64,000 bases of DNA, taken from contig CANQEH010000009.1 of assembly GCA_947594835.1 (NCBI GenBank), positions 1 through 64,000 of the forward strand, written 5' to 3'. A program made the translations under genes and the position numbers. How positions within the stretch are numbered: the stretch's first letter is position 1; every line of letters starts with the position of its first letter. Below are positions 42,600 through 50,627 of this stretch, piece after piece. The notes under the pieces are model-generated. The model did not search any database. It had not been told where the DNA came from and saw only the letters and a program-made list of their open reading frames with translations. The stretch is from an uncultured Acetatifactor sp. GTDB taxonomy: Bacteria; Bacillota; Clostridia; Lachnospirales; Lachnospiraceae.

Positions 42600-43445
42600 A
42601 TGGCTGTGCTGTCTCTGAAAATAATTGATAAAAATGACAATACGATCTGCGTCAGAAGCGGCGAAGATTTTGTGGATCTGGTGTGTATGCACACCTATCA
42701 GGAGGGAGACAGGATTTCGCTGGAGACATCGGAAAAGAATGTCTATCTAAACTGGCAGGTGGACGATGCCCTGGGGCCCGCGTTTGTCTATGTGACCGAC
42801 AATGTGTCATACGCGATTCCCTTTGGCGAGAAGCGCATCAGCTATTCTCCGAAGGTATTTTCCGGAGACCGGCATTATCTCTATGCAGAGGTCGCCCGCC
42901 GGGATGAGGTGGAGGCATACAGAAACCTCGCTTTCAATCCTGCGGATCAGCACTGTGACGTGCCCTGCTTTCCCCATGCGACGGCAAATGTGGAGACAAG
43001 AGGCGAATCCGTGTTTGCGGCAAAGAACGCCATTGACGGCGTCCGGGCAAATCTCTCCCATGGGCAGTGGCCTTATGCCTCCTGGGGCATCAACCGCCGG
43101 GAAGACGCTGCCATGCGGGTGGATTTCGGGCGAAAGGTCAGAGTGGATAAGGTAGTCCTTTATACCCGCTCAGACTTTCCTCATGACAGCTGGTGGGTGA
43201 AAGTGACATTGAGCTTTTCAGACGGCAGCAGTCTGGACTTTCCGTTAGAAAAGTCTGAAAGGGGACATATGCTCACATTTCCCGAAAAAGAAATTACATG
43301 GATCGAACTGAACAATCTGATCAAGGCAGAGGATCCGTCTCCGTTCCCGGCGCTGACCCAGATAGAGGTGTATGGGAGAAATGTCCTGGAAAAAGAAATG
43401 CCTGTGGAGGCGCTGCGGCGGGAAACGGGTGTGGACGTCCGATGA
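42600..43445 (+). CDS. F5/8C (discoidin)-like intracellular protein
   Basis: The 281-residue protein lacks a signal peptide and membrane span. Residues 1-110 form an all-beta N-terminal region (unrecognised). Residues about 120-270 resemble an F5/8 type C (galactose-binding-like) domain: AKNAIDGVRANLSHG, WGINRREDAAMRVDFGRKVRVDKVVLYTRSDFPHDSW, FSDGSSLDF and a final IEVYGRN. Such domains bind sugars, normally outside the cell; here the gene sits between the two permease genes and the product should be cytoplasmic. A role in holding imported oligosaccharide or in handing it to the GH88 enzyme is speculation. Confidence 0.7.
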   Translation: MAVLSLKIIDKNDNTICVRSGEDFVDLVCMHTYQEGDRISLETSEKNVYLNWQVDDALGPAFVYVTDNVSYAIPFGEKRISYSPKVFSGDRHYLYAEVARRDEVEAYRNLAFNPADQHCDVPCFPHATANVETRGESVFAAKNAIDGVRANLSHGQWPYASWGINRREDAAMRVDFGRKVRVDKVVLYTRSDFPHDSWWVKVTLSFSDGSSLDFPLEKSERGHMLTFPEKEITWIELNNLIKAEDPSPFPALTQIEVYGRNVLEKEMPVEALRRETGVDVR

Positions 43446-43521
43446 AACGGGCAAGAGCAAGGCAACACAAATGGATGCCTGCGCTGCAGACGCAGGCGGT
43501 GAGAAAGGTGTGATCGCTTAT

Positions 43522-44361
43522 ATGAAATCAGCACATAAGAAAGCTGTTCTGGGAAAAACAGCAGTGTATATCATCCTGATCCTGATCGCTCTGGTCATGG
43601 TTGTCCCTTTTCTGTGGATGCTGTCGGCTTCCATTAAGAGCGACCGGGAAGTGTTCCAGATGAACCCCTTCGTCTGGATTCCGGAAAACCCTAAGTGGAG
43701 CAACTATTCGGATATCTGGACGAAGATTCCATTCGGACGATTTGTCCTGAATACCGTGTATCTGACGCTGGTAGTCACCTTCCTTCAGCTTTTGACCAGC
43801 AGCTTTGCGGCATATTCCTTTGCCAAGCTGCATTTCCGGCATAAGAATACATTGTTTTTGGCATATATCGCCACCATTGCCATGCCCTGGCAGGTATATA
43901 TGGTGCCTCAGTTCATTATGATGAGGAAGATGGGGTTAAACGATAAATTGCTGGCGATGATCTGCCTGCAGGCGTTTTCCGCTTTCGGTGTGTTCATGAT
44001 GAAGCAGTTCTATGAGGGGATCCCGGATGACCTGTGCGAGGCTGCCAGGATCGACGGAATGAGCGAATATCGGATTTATGCCAATATTATGCTGCCGCTG
44101 TCGAAACCGGCGCTGTCGACACTGACGATTTTCACTTTTGTGAACACGTGGAACGATTATCTGGGGCCTTTGATCTACTTAAAGAGCCAGGAGAAGAAGA
44201 CCATACAGCTGGGACTGAAAATGTTCATCAGCCAGTATTCTTCTGATTACGGGTTGATCATGGCAGGCTCCGTGCTGTCCCTGATCCCGGTGCTGATCGT
44301 CTTTTTGACGCTGCAGAAGTACTTTGTGGAGGGCGTTGCCGCCACAGGGCTGAAAGGATAA
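43522..44361 (+). CDS. Sugar ABC permease, MalG-like
   Basis: The 279-residue six-span permease has the EAA loop PDDLCEAARIDGMSEYRIYANIMLPLSKP near residue 170 and the C-terminal FVEGVAATGLKG. Start chosen at MKSAHKK, where the family begins; GAAAGGTG lies about 10 bases upstream, and a GTG at 43510 is an alternative. The frame is open back to 43372 but that part overlaps the preceding gene. Second half of the importer with the 41495 protein. Confidence 0.9.
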   Translation: MKSAHKKAVLGKTAVYIILILIALVMVVPFLWMLSASIKSDREVFQMNPFVWIPENPKWSNYSDIWTKIPFGRFVLNTVYLTLVVTFLQLLTSSFAAYSFAKLHFRHKNTLFLAYIATIAMPWQVYMVPQFIMMRKMGLNDKLLAMICLQAFSAFGVFMMKQFYEGIPDDLCEAARIDGMSEYRIYANIMLPLSKPALSTLTIFTFVNTWNDYLGPLIYLKSQEKKTIQLGLKMFISQYSSDYGLIMAGSVLSLIPVLIVFLTLQKYFVEGVAATGLKG

Positions 44362-44379
44362 GAAAACCACAGGAGAAAA

Positions 44380-44420
44380 GAAGTTCCGAAAAGCGCGCGG
44401 AGCCATTCGGAGCTTCTTTT
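44380..44420 (+). terminator. Terminator after permease genes
   Basis: GAAGTTCCGA (44380-44389) pairs with TCGGAGCTTC (44407-44416), one wobble, followed by TTTTGTCTTTT. Confidence 0.7.
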
Positions 44421-44439
44421 GTCTTTTAGGCATTTATGC

Positions 44440-44445
44440 TATAAT
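44440..44445 (+). promoter_or_regulatory. Internal promoter before GH88 gene
   Basis: An extended -10 (TGCTATAAT) sits just after the terminator. The -35 is weak (TTTGTC 16 bp upstream). It would give the enzyme genes their own start independent of the transporter. Confidence 0.55.
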
Positions 44446-44533
44446 GTCCTCAGACATACCGTCTGGGGACAACGAGCTGCAAGGCAGCCCGTTTTGCTGT
44501 TTTGCCGCAGAGGGCGGCAGAAAGAGAGGAAAA

Positions 44534-45703
44534 ATGGCTATGACATGGGATCAATATCCTGAGATCAACAAGATAGAGATCGGGCAGGCGCTGGATTTCT
44601 GCTGCCGGCAGATTTTACACATCCTGCCGGAATTTACGGATAAGTTCCAGCAGGCTTACAGCGTGGACGGTTTTTATCCGGCGGTGGAGAATACGGACTG
44701 GACGCAGGGCTTCTGGACAGGGGAAATCTGGCTGGCATATGAGCGCTGTGGGGATGAACGTTTAAAGAAGGCCGGGGAGATCCAGGTACATGACTTTCTG
44801 GAGCGGATTGAGAAAAAGATTTCCGTAGACCACCACGATATGGGATTTCTCTATTCCCCGTCCTGTGTGGCGGCTTATAAGCTCATCGGAAGTAAGGAGG
44901 GGCGGGATGCGGCGATCCAGGCGGCGGATCAGCTGATGAGAAGATATCATCCGGTGGGAGAATTTATCCAGGCATGGGGCCCGATGGATCAGCCGGAAAA
45001 CTACCGGCTGATCATTGACTGCCTGCTCAATCTCCCCCTGCTCTATTGGGCATTTGAGGAAACCGGGGACGGCAGATATCGGGACATTGCGGAGAAACAC
45101 ATCCATACGGCAGTGGCAAATGTGATCCGGGAGGATTACTCCACCTGGCATACCTTTTTCTTTGACATGAAGACGGGAGCGCCGGATCACGGCGCCACCT
45201 GCCAGGGATACCGGGACGGTTCCGCCTGGGCCAGAGGCCAGGCCTGGGGCGTGTACGGTATGGCGCTGGCTTATAAGTACACGGGCCGGAAAGAATATAT
45301 TGAACTGTTCCGGCGGGTGACAGGGTACTTTTTAGAGCACCTGCCGAAGGATCTGGTGCCTTACTGGGATCTGGAGTTTACGGACGGAGACGATCAGCCC
45401 AGGGATTCTTCTTCCGCCTCCATTGCCGCCTGCGGGATGCTGGAGATGGCAAAATACCTGGAGCCGGAGGAAGCAGGGCATTATCGCAGCATCGCGGCAA
45501 AGATCATGAAATCCGTCTATGACAATTATGCGGTGAAGGATATGGAGGCCTCCAACGGGCTGGTGCTGCACAGCACCTATTCCAACCATTCGCCCTACAA
45601 TACCTGTAACCACTACGGCGTGGACGAGTGCAATTCCTGGGGCGATTATTTTTACATGGAGGCCCTGACCAGAATGAGCAAGGATTGGGAGCTGTACTGG
45701 TAG
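44534..45703 (+). CDS. GH88 unsaturated glucuronyl hydrolase
   Basis: The 389-residue cytoplasmic enzyme has the (alpha/alpha)6 fold of family GH88. Seen: WTQGFWTGEIWLAYE near residue 50; DMGFLYSPSC with the catalytic-region Asp; HGATCQGYRDGSAWARGQAW near residue 225, which holds the conserved acidic and aromatic residues of the active site; and RDSSSASIAACGMLEMA. It removes 4,5-unsaturated uronic acids from the non-reducing end of oligosaccharides made by polysaccharide lyases. Family length is normal. No signal peptide, so it acts on imported products. With KdgF-like and UxuA genes downstream it defines an uronate route. Confidence 0.9.
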   Translation: MAMTWDQYPEINKIEIGQALDFCCRQILHILPEFTDKFQQAYSVDGFYPAVENTDWTQGFWTGEIWLAYERCGDERLKKAGEIQVHDFLERIEKKISVDHHDMGFLYSPSCVAAYKLIGSKEGRDAAIQAADQLMRRYHPVGEFIQAWGPMDQPENYRLIIDCLLNLPLLYWAFEETGDGRYRDIAEKHIHTAVANVIREDYSTWHTFFFDMKTGAPDHGATCQGYRDGSAWARGQAWGVYGMALAYKYTGRKEYIELFRRVTGYFLEHLPKDLVPYWDLEFTDGDDQPRDSSSASIAACGMLEMAKYLEPEEAGHYRSIAAKIMKSVYDNYAVKDMEASNGLVLHSTYSNHSPYNTCNHYGVDECNSWGDYFYMEALTRMSKDWELYW

Positions 45704-45755
45704 GGACGGGAGAGGATGCGGCGGCGCAGAAATGATATTCAGGGAGACAGACGGC

Positions 45756-46904
45756 ATGAAGAAATGGTATATCGGAGCGATTCTTGCAATAAGCGTATTG
45801 GCGTCAGCTGGCTGCGGAAAAAGAGAGTCCGGCGATACTGCCATCGATAATACGACAGAAGCTTATGAAACAGCTGCCTCGGAGGGAAAAAACAGCAATC
45901 CTCTGGAGGAAGACAAGAAGACGGAAGAGGGAAGCCGGGAAGAAGAGGCAAAAACCGAAGCGGTAGTAACGGACTTTAACGGCTCCATACACTGTGTGGA
46001 GGACGGTGAGTTGCTGCTGGAGGATGGAGAACGGATTTTGAAGCTGGATGGCAGAACCCTTGCAGTGCAGGGGGAGAAAGAGAATACTGCGCCGTCTCTT
46101 ACCGCTCCGGAAGTGGTAACGGTAAAAGATGCCTATCTGCTGATGGGGCAGCCGCCTGGGGAATTGAATTTAAAGGTGATTGCATATGACAGGGATCTGC
46201 AGATGAAGCAGATGATCGATGTGGCGGAACTGACGGCTTCGGAGCGCGAGATAATGAGCTGCGTCTTTCTGTCTGAGGGAAACAGGATCCTCTACAATAA
46301 CATATACGGTCTCTATCTGTTTGACACGGCTTCCGGCGAGACCATAGATCTTACACAGGAGGGCATATTTGCTCATCATTTTGGCTGCCTGGAACAGACT
46401 GGGGAGATTCTGATGAGCGGAGCCGACGCATCCGGCCAGAGAGTCCTAAATGTGATCGGCATGGACGGGGAAAAGATGCAGAAAGAGATTTCAGGGCATT
46501 TATTTGGCAATATATGGGCCTTTGAGGATTTTGCCCTGATCGATGAGGCAGAAGCGGTGGGACAGGAAGGAGAAGGAGTGGTCTTCCGATACGATGCGGG
46601 AGGAGAGATCCAAGTGTTCCCGCTTTCCGACAGCAGCGAGAACATAAATATTACCGTATCCTGTCATGGGGCCTATTATGCCACCCGCACGAAAATGCAG
46701 GACAATGGGATGCGGTATCTGATACGTGTCTATTCCTCCGAAGACGGCAGAATGGTAAAGGAATTGCCGCTGACCGATGAGGAGTATGGCGATGATTTCC
46801 GCTTGAAAGGGTATCTGATATGTGATGACAGCGGCAGGATCATTTTGTACGGAACCTGGAAAGGGCAGGAGACAGATACCTGGATTACTTCAGAGCGTTT
46901 CTAA
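45756..46904 (+). CDS. Lipoprotein with predicted beta-propeller
   Basis: The 382-residue lipoprotein has its lipobox (ASAGC) near residue 20, a Glu/Lys/Ser-rich spacer to about residue 65, then a run of short beta-rich repeats with Asp-Gly turns (GELLLEDGERILKLDGRTL, LFDTASGETIDLTQEG, VIGMDGEKMQKEI, VYSSEDGRMVKELPL), suggestive of a propeller. I recognise no named family. It sits between the GH88 gene and a second binding lipoprotein, 30 bp from the latter. A role in sensing or capturing glycan at the surface is possible but not shown. Confidence 0.6.
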   Translation: MKKWYIGAILAISVLASAGCGKRESGDTAIDNTTEAYETAASEGKNSNPLEEDKKTEEGSREEEAKTEAVVTDFNGSIHCVEDGELLLEDGERILKLDGRTLAVQGEKENTAPSLTAPEVVTVKDAYLLMGQPPGELNLKVIAYDRDLQMKQMIDVAELTASEREIMSCVFLSEGNRILYNNIYGLYLFDTASGETIDLTQEGIFAHHFGCLEQTGEILMSGADASGQRVLNVIGMDGEKMQKEISGHLFGNIWAFEDFALIDEAEAVGQEGEGVVFRYDAGGEIQVFPLSDSSENINITVSCHGAYYATRTKMQDNGMRYLIRVYSSEDGRMVKELPLTDEEYGDDFRLKGYLICDDSGRIILYGTWKGQETDTWITSERF

Positions 46905-46934
46905 GTTTGGGTGGAAGACGAAAAAGGAGGTCGT

Positions 46935-48206
46935 ATGTACCGTACAAAGAAAATCATTCTGGCATCCATGCTGGCAGTACTGACTCTGACGGCCTGCGGC
47001 CGAACAGGATCAGAAACGGCGCAGAGCCCTTCGGTGACGTTAGTGTACGGCACCATGAACCTGGATCAGGGAATGAGCGACTGGATCGGTGAATACAATG
47101 CCGCCCACGAAGACTGTCAGATCGAGGTGCGGGAATATGGCGGAGAAAATTACGAAGAGGGGATCACGCGCCTTCAAGCAGATATCGTGCGGGGAAATGG
47201 GCCGGATCTGATCGATCTGAGCGACTTAAGCGCCGGGCCTTATATCTCTCAGGGAATCCTGGTGGATCTCTATCCCATGATAGATGCGGATGCGGAGCTG
47301 AATCGGGAAGATTTCGTGCCGGGGATCCTGAAATTGTATGAGCAGGACGGACATATGTACGGCATCGCACCGGGATACAGGCTGGAAACGATCATGGGGA
47401 AAAAGGCGCTGCTGGGGGATCCTCTCGATTGGACGGCAGAAAAGATGCAGAGTGTGATCGACGGTCTGCCGAAGGGAAGCTGTTTTATCAACAATCTGGG
47501 TTCCGGGGGATTGCTGCGTATCGTCTTGCAGAGAGGGATGGACGGATATGTGAACTGGGAAAAAGCGGAGTGCTCTTTTGACAGTGAAACGTTCAGAGAG
47601 CTGCTTCAACTGGCCGCTTCCATGGATTCGCTCCCGGTGTTTGACAATGACGAACAGGCCATAGGGGAGGGGAAGGCGCTGGCAAACCGTCTTTATCTCT
47701 CTGCGCTTGGGGAATATGCGGCGTCATCACGCCTGTTTCAGGGGGATGCGGTGGTCTGTGTGGGCTATCCCTCTTCAGAGGGAGGCGGCGCACTGGTGAC
47801 ACCGTATCTGCCTGTCGGCATCTGCCGCGGAGAGAAACAGGACGCCGCATGGGAATTTGTGAGATTGCTCCTGCAGGAAGAATTTCAGGACAGCCGCATC
47901 CGATTTAACTTCCCGATCCGCCAGGACTCGCTGCAGAAAAAGTTTGCCGGGGAAATGGATCGATCTGCGGAAAATGAACAGGCGGATGCTGTGATCGGAC
48001 AGGAGGATTGTGATGCGCTCTATGAGGTGATAAATTCCGCAGGCAATTCCCAGGTTTCGGACGCAGCGATCCTGGCTATCGTCCTGGAGGATGCGGCGGC
48101 ATATTTTGACGGGGACAAAACTCTGGATCAGGTGGTTCAGACGATTCAAAACCGTGTGGAAAACTATCTGAAAGAAAATTATGGGCAGGAAAAAACCCAA
48201 TCGTAG
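46935..48206 (+). CDS. Second sugar-binding lipoprotein
   Basis: The 423-residue protein has a lipoprotein signal (LAVLTLTAC) and a family-1 binding-protein body (VTLVYGTMNLDQGMSDWIGE, GNGPDLIDLSDL, YEQDGHMYGIAPGY, GEKQDAAWEFVRLLLQEEF). It is divergent from the first binding protein in this locus and no second permease pair accompanies it, so it may serve the same permeases or act as a non-transport receptor. AAAAAGGAGG precedes the start. Confidence 0.82.
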   Translation: MYRTKKIILASMLAVLTLTACGRTGSETAQSPSVTLVYGTMNLDQGMSDWIGEYNAAHEDCQIEVREYGGENYEEGITRLQADIVRGNGPDLIDLSDLSAGPYISQGILVDLYPMIDADAELNREDFVPGILKLYEQDGHMYGIAPGYRLETIMGKKALLGDPLDWTAEKMQSVIDGLPKGSCFINNLGSGGLLRIVLQRGMDGYVNWEKAECSFDSETFRELLQLAASMDSLPVFDNDEQAIGEGKALANRLYLSALGEYAASSRLFQGDAVVCVGYPSSEGGGALVTPYLPVGICRGEKQDAAWEFVRLLLQEEFQDSRIRFNFPIRQDSLQKKFAGEMDRSAENEQADAVIGQEDCDALYEVINSAGNSQVSDAAILAIVLEDAAAYFDGDKTLDQVVQTIQNRVENYLKENYGQEKTQS

Positions 48207-48212
48207 GATAGA

Positions 48213-48270
48213 CTTGTCTCACGGAATGTGGTACGCTTTCCTATGGATTCCATCAACACAATGAGACAAG
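48213..48270. promoter_or_regulatory. Spaced inverted repeat before uxuA
   Basis: CTTGTCTCA (48213-48221) and its exact complement TGAGACAAG (48262-48270) flank 40 bp. The right arm directly abuts the uxuA ribosome site. It could be a GntR-type operator pair or an RNA stem next to the ribosome site. Confidence 0.45.
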
Positions 48271-48282
48271 GGAGGTGTTGTC

Positions 48283-49359
48283 ATGAAAATGACATTTCGT
48301 TGGTACGGCGCGGACAGCGACAGCGTTACCCTGCAGCAGATCCGGCAGATCCCGGGGATGACCGGGCTGATGGGCGTCCTGGACGACAAGGCGGCGGGCG
48401 AGGTCTGGACAGAGGAAGAGATCAAGGCCTATATGGACGAAGTCCATGCTGCGGGGCTGGCCTGTGAGGTGATCGAGTCGGTAAACGTACACGAGGACAT
48501 CAAGATGGGGCTGCCCACGCGGGATCAGTATATTGAAAATTACCGCACCACCATCCGCAACCTGGCAAAGTACGGCGTGAAGGTCATCGTCTATAACTTT
48601 ATGCCGGTGTTCGACTGGCTGCGCACGGATCTGGCCCGGGTCATCCCGGAGGACGGCTCCAACAGCCTCTATTTTGACGAGGCGGAGCTGGGGGATATGG
48701 GCCCTCTGGAGATTGTGAAAAGCACCATAGAAAACAGCAACGGGTTTACCCTGCCGGGGTGGGAGCCGAAGCGGCTGGCAGAGCTTGAGACGACCCTGGA
48801 GCGGTATAAGTCCATTACCCCGGAGGATCTGCGGGCCAACTACAAGTATTTTCTGGAGGGCATCATCCCCACCTGTGAGGAATGCGGCGTTGTGATGGCC
48901 TGCCATCCCGACGATCCGGCCTGGCCGATCTTTGGCCTGCCCCGTATCGCCCACAGCCAGGAGGACTTTGACAAGATTGTAAAGCTGTACGACTCGCCCT
49001 GCAACACCTTGTGCCTGTGCACCGGTTCGCTGGGCTCCGACCCGGAAAACGATATTCCTTCCATCATCCGGCATTTCGGCGGGATGGGACGGATCGGCGC
49101 CATGCACGTGCGCAACATAAAGTATCTGGGAAAGCATAAATTCCGGGAATCGGCGCATCTTTCTTCCGCCGGGGATCTGGATCTGTTTGAGATCATGAAA
49201 GCCGTCTATGAGTCCTGCCCCGATACCTATATCCGGCCCGACCATGGCCGGATGATATGGGGGGAGACGGGACGTCCCGGGTATGGGCTGTATGACCGCG
49301 CCCTGGGGGCAACTTATTTAAACGGCCTCTGGGAGGCCATTGAGAAGATGTCCCGGTAA
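48283..49359 (+). CDS. uxuA: Mannonate dehydratase
   Basis: The 358-residue enzyme dehydrates D-mannonate to 2-keto-3-deoxygluconate. It opens [20 protein letters not shown] with the family's RWYG..D.V.L..I pattern; other hallmarks are [13 protein letters not shown] (here [15 protein letters not shown]), [29 protein letters not shown], and the metal site HVRNI then RPDHGR near the C-terminus. Full length. GGGAGGTG precedes the ATG. It links the locus to glucuronate catabolism; the partner oxidoreductase may be the SDR at 4010. Isomerase, kinase and aldolase of the pathway are not in the window. Confidence 0.96.
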   Translation: MKMTFRWYGADSDSVTLQQIRQIPGMTGLMGVLDDKAAGEVWTEEEIKAYMDEVHAAGLACEVIESVNVHEDIKMGLPTRDQYIENYRTTIRNLAKYGVKVIVYNFMPVFDWLRTDLARVIPEDGSNSLYFDEAELGDMGPLEIVKSTIENSNGFTLPGWEPKRLAELETTLERYKSITPEDLRANYKYFLEGIIPTCEECGVVMACHPDDPAWPIFGLPRIAHSQEDFDKIVKLYDSPCNTLCLCTGSLGSDPENDIPSIIRHFGGMGRIGAMHVRNIKYLGKHKFRESAHLSSAGDLDLFEIMKAVYESCPDTYIRPDHGRMIWGETGRPGYGLYDRALGATYLNGLWEAIEKMSR

Positions 49360-49392
49360 AGGGCGTTTTGAAGAAACTGTGGGGAAACTGAC

Positions 49393-50178
49393 ATGACACC
49401 GATTTTTGACACCCATGCCCACTATGACGATGAGGCCTTTGATACAGACAGGGAGGAGCTTCTTGCCTCCCTGCCCGCCCAGGGCATCGGCCGGGTGGTG
49501 GACGTGGGGGCAAGCCTGTCCTCCAGCAGGCAGGCTAAGAAGCTGGCGGAGCAATACGGATATCTCTATTGGGCAGTGGGCGTCCACCCCAACGAGACGG
49601 CGGAGCTGACAGAAGATGATCTGGAATGGATGGGAAGACAGTGCCGCCATGAAAAATGTGTGGCCGTGGGAGAGATCGGACTGGACTATCACTGGGACGA
49701 GCCGGAGCGGGACATCCAGAAAAAGTGGTTTGCGGCCCAGCTGGAACTGGCCCGGCGGGAAAAGAAGCCGGTCATCATCCATTCCCGGGATGCGGCCAAA
49801 GACACGGCAGATATTCTGACGGCCCAGCGGGCCTGGGAGATTGGCGGCGTCATCCACTGTTATTCCTACACAAAAGAGATGGCGGGCGTGTTTTTGGATA
49901 TGGGGTTTTTCATCGGAATCGGCGGGGTGCTCACCTTTCAGAATGCCAAAAAGCTGAAAGAGACGGCGGCTTACGTGCCTCTGGAGCGGATTGTGCTGGA
50001 GACGGACTGCCCCTATCTGGCCCCCGTGCCCAACCGGGGAAAACGCAACTGTTCCCTGTATCTTCCCTATGTGGTGGATGCACTGGCCCAGATCAAGGGG
50101 GTCTCCCAGGAGGAAGTGCGGCGCGTTACCTGGGAGAATGCGGTGCGGCTGTACCGCATGGATCCGGGGATTGATTGA
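49393..50178 (+). CDS. TatD family hydrolase
   Basis: The 261-residue metal-dependent hydrolase has the TIM-barrel TatD motifs: FDTHAHYDD at the N-terminus, VGVHPNE, VGEIGLDYHWD near residue 95, IHSRDA, HCYSYTKE and ETDCPYLAPVPNRGKRN at the end. TatD proteins are 3'-5' DNA exonucleases or related phosphoesterases. Its place among sugar genes looks incidental, though spacing (33 bp after uxuA) means it is co-transcribed. Confidence 0.93.
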   Translation: MTPIFDTHAHYDDEAFDTDREELLASLPAQGIGRVVDVGASLSSSRQAKKLAEQYGYLYWAVGVHPNETAELTEDDLEWMGRQCRHEKCVAVGEIGLDYHWDEPERDIQKKWFAAQLELARREKKPVIIHSRDAAKDTADILTAQRAWEIGGVIHCYSYTKEMAGVFLDMGFFIGIGGVLTFQNAKKLKETAAYVPLERIVLETDCPYLAPVPNRGKRNCSLYLPYVVDALAQIKGVSQEEVRRVTWENAVRLYRMDPGID

Positions 50179-50261
50179 AAAGGGGAAAGAGCCGTCAGAG
50201 CGGCTAAGCAACCAGAAAAGAACAGATATGCGCGTAAACACAGCGCAGGAATGGAGGAATT

Positions 50262-50582
50262 ATGTTTGTCAGAAACGAAGACTGCAAAGTTACGCCCTGT
50301 GAGCCGGGTGTGACGAGAAAGGTGATGGCTTACTCCGAGGAGACCATGATGTGCGAGGTGTCCTTTGAGACAGGCGCCGTCGGGGCCTCCCACAGCCACC
50401 CCCATGTCCAGGTCACCTATGTGGCGGAGGGCAGCTTTGCATTTACCATTGAGGGAGAGACGAAGACCGTGAAAAAGGGCGACAGCGTCCTGATGCCCGG
50501 CGGCGCAGTGCACGGGGTAACCTGCCTGGAGGCTGGTAAGCTGATCGACGTATTTGTGCCTATGCGGAAAGAATTCCTGTAA
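50262..50582 (+). CDS. kdgF: KdgF-like cupin
   Basis: The 106-residue single-domain cupin has HSHPHVQVTYV (metal His residues), IEGETKTVKKGDS, GGAVHGVTCLEAG and the C-terminal DVFVPMRKEFL, close to the pattern of KdgF. KdgF linearises the 4,5-unsaturated monouronates released by lyases and GH88 enzymes to 4-deoxy-5-keto-uronate. This is exactly the step after the GH88 enzyme at 44534. GGAGGAATT precedes the ATG. Confidence 0.82.
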   Translation: MFVRNEDCKVTPCEPGVTRKVMAYSEETMMCEVSFETGAVGASHSHPHVQVTYVAEGSFAFTIEGETKTVKKGDSVLMPGGAVHGVTCLEAGKLIDVFVPMRKEFL

Positions 50583-50627
50583 GGGCAGGGAGGGGCGGCG
50601 GGATGCCGCCCGGAAATGAGGAGGAGC

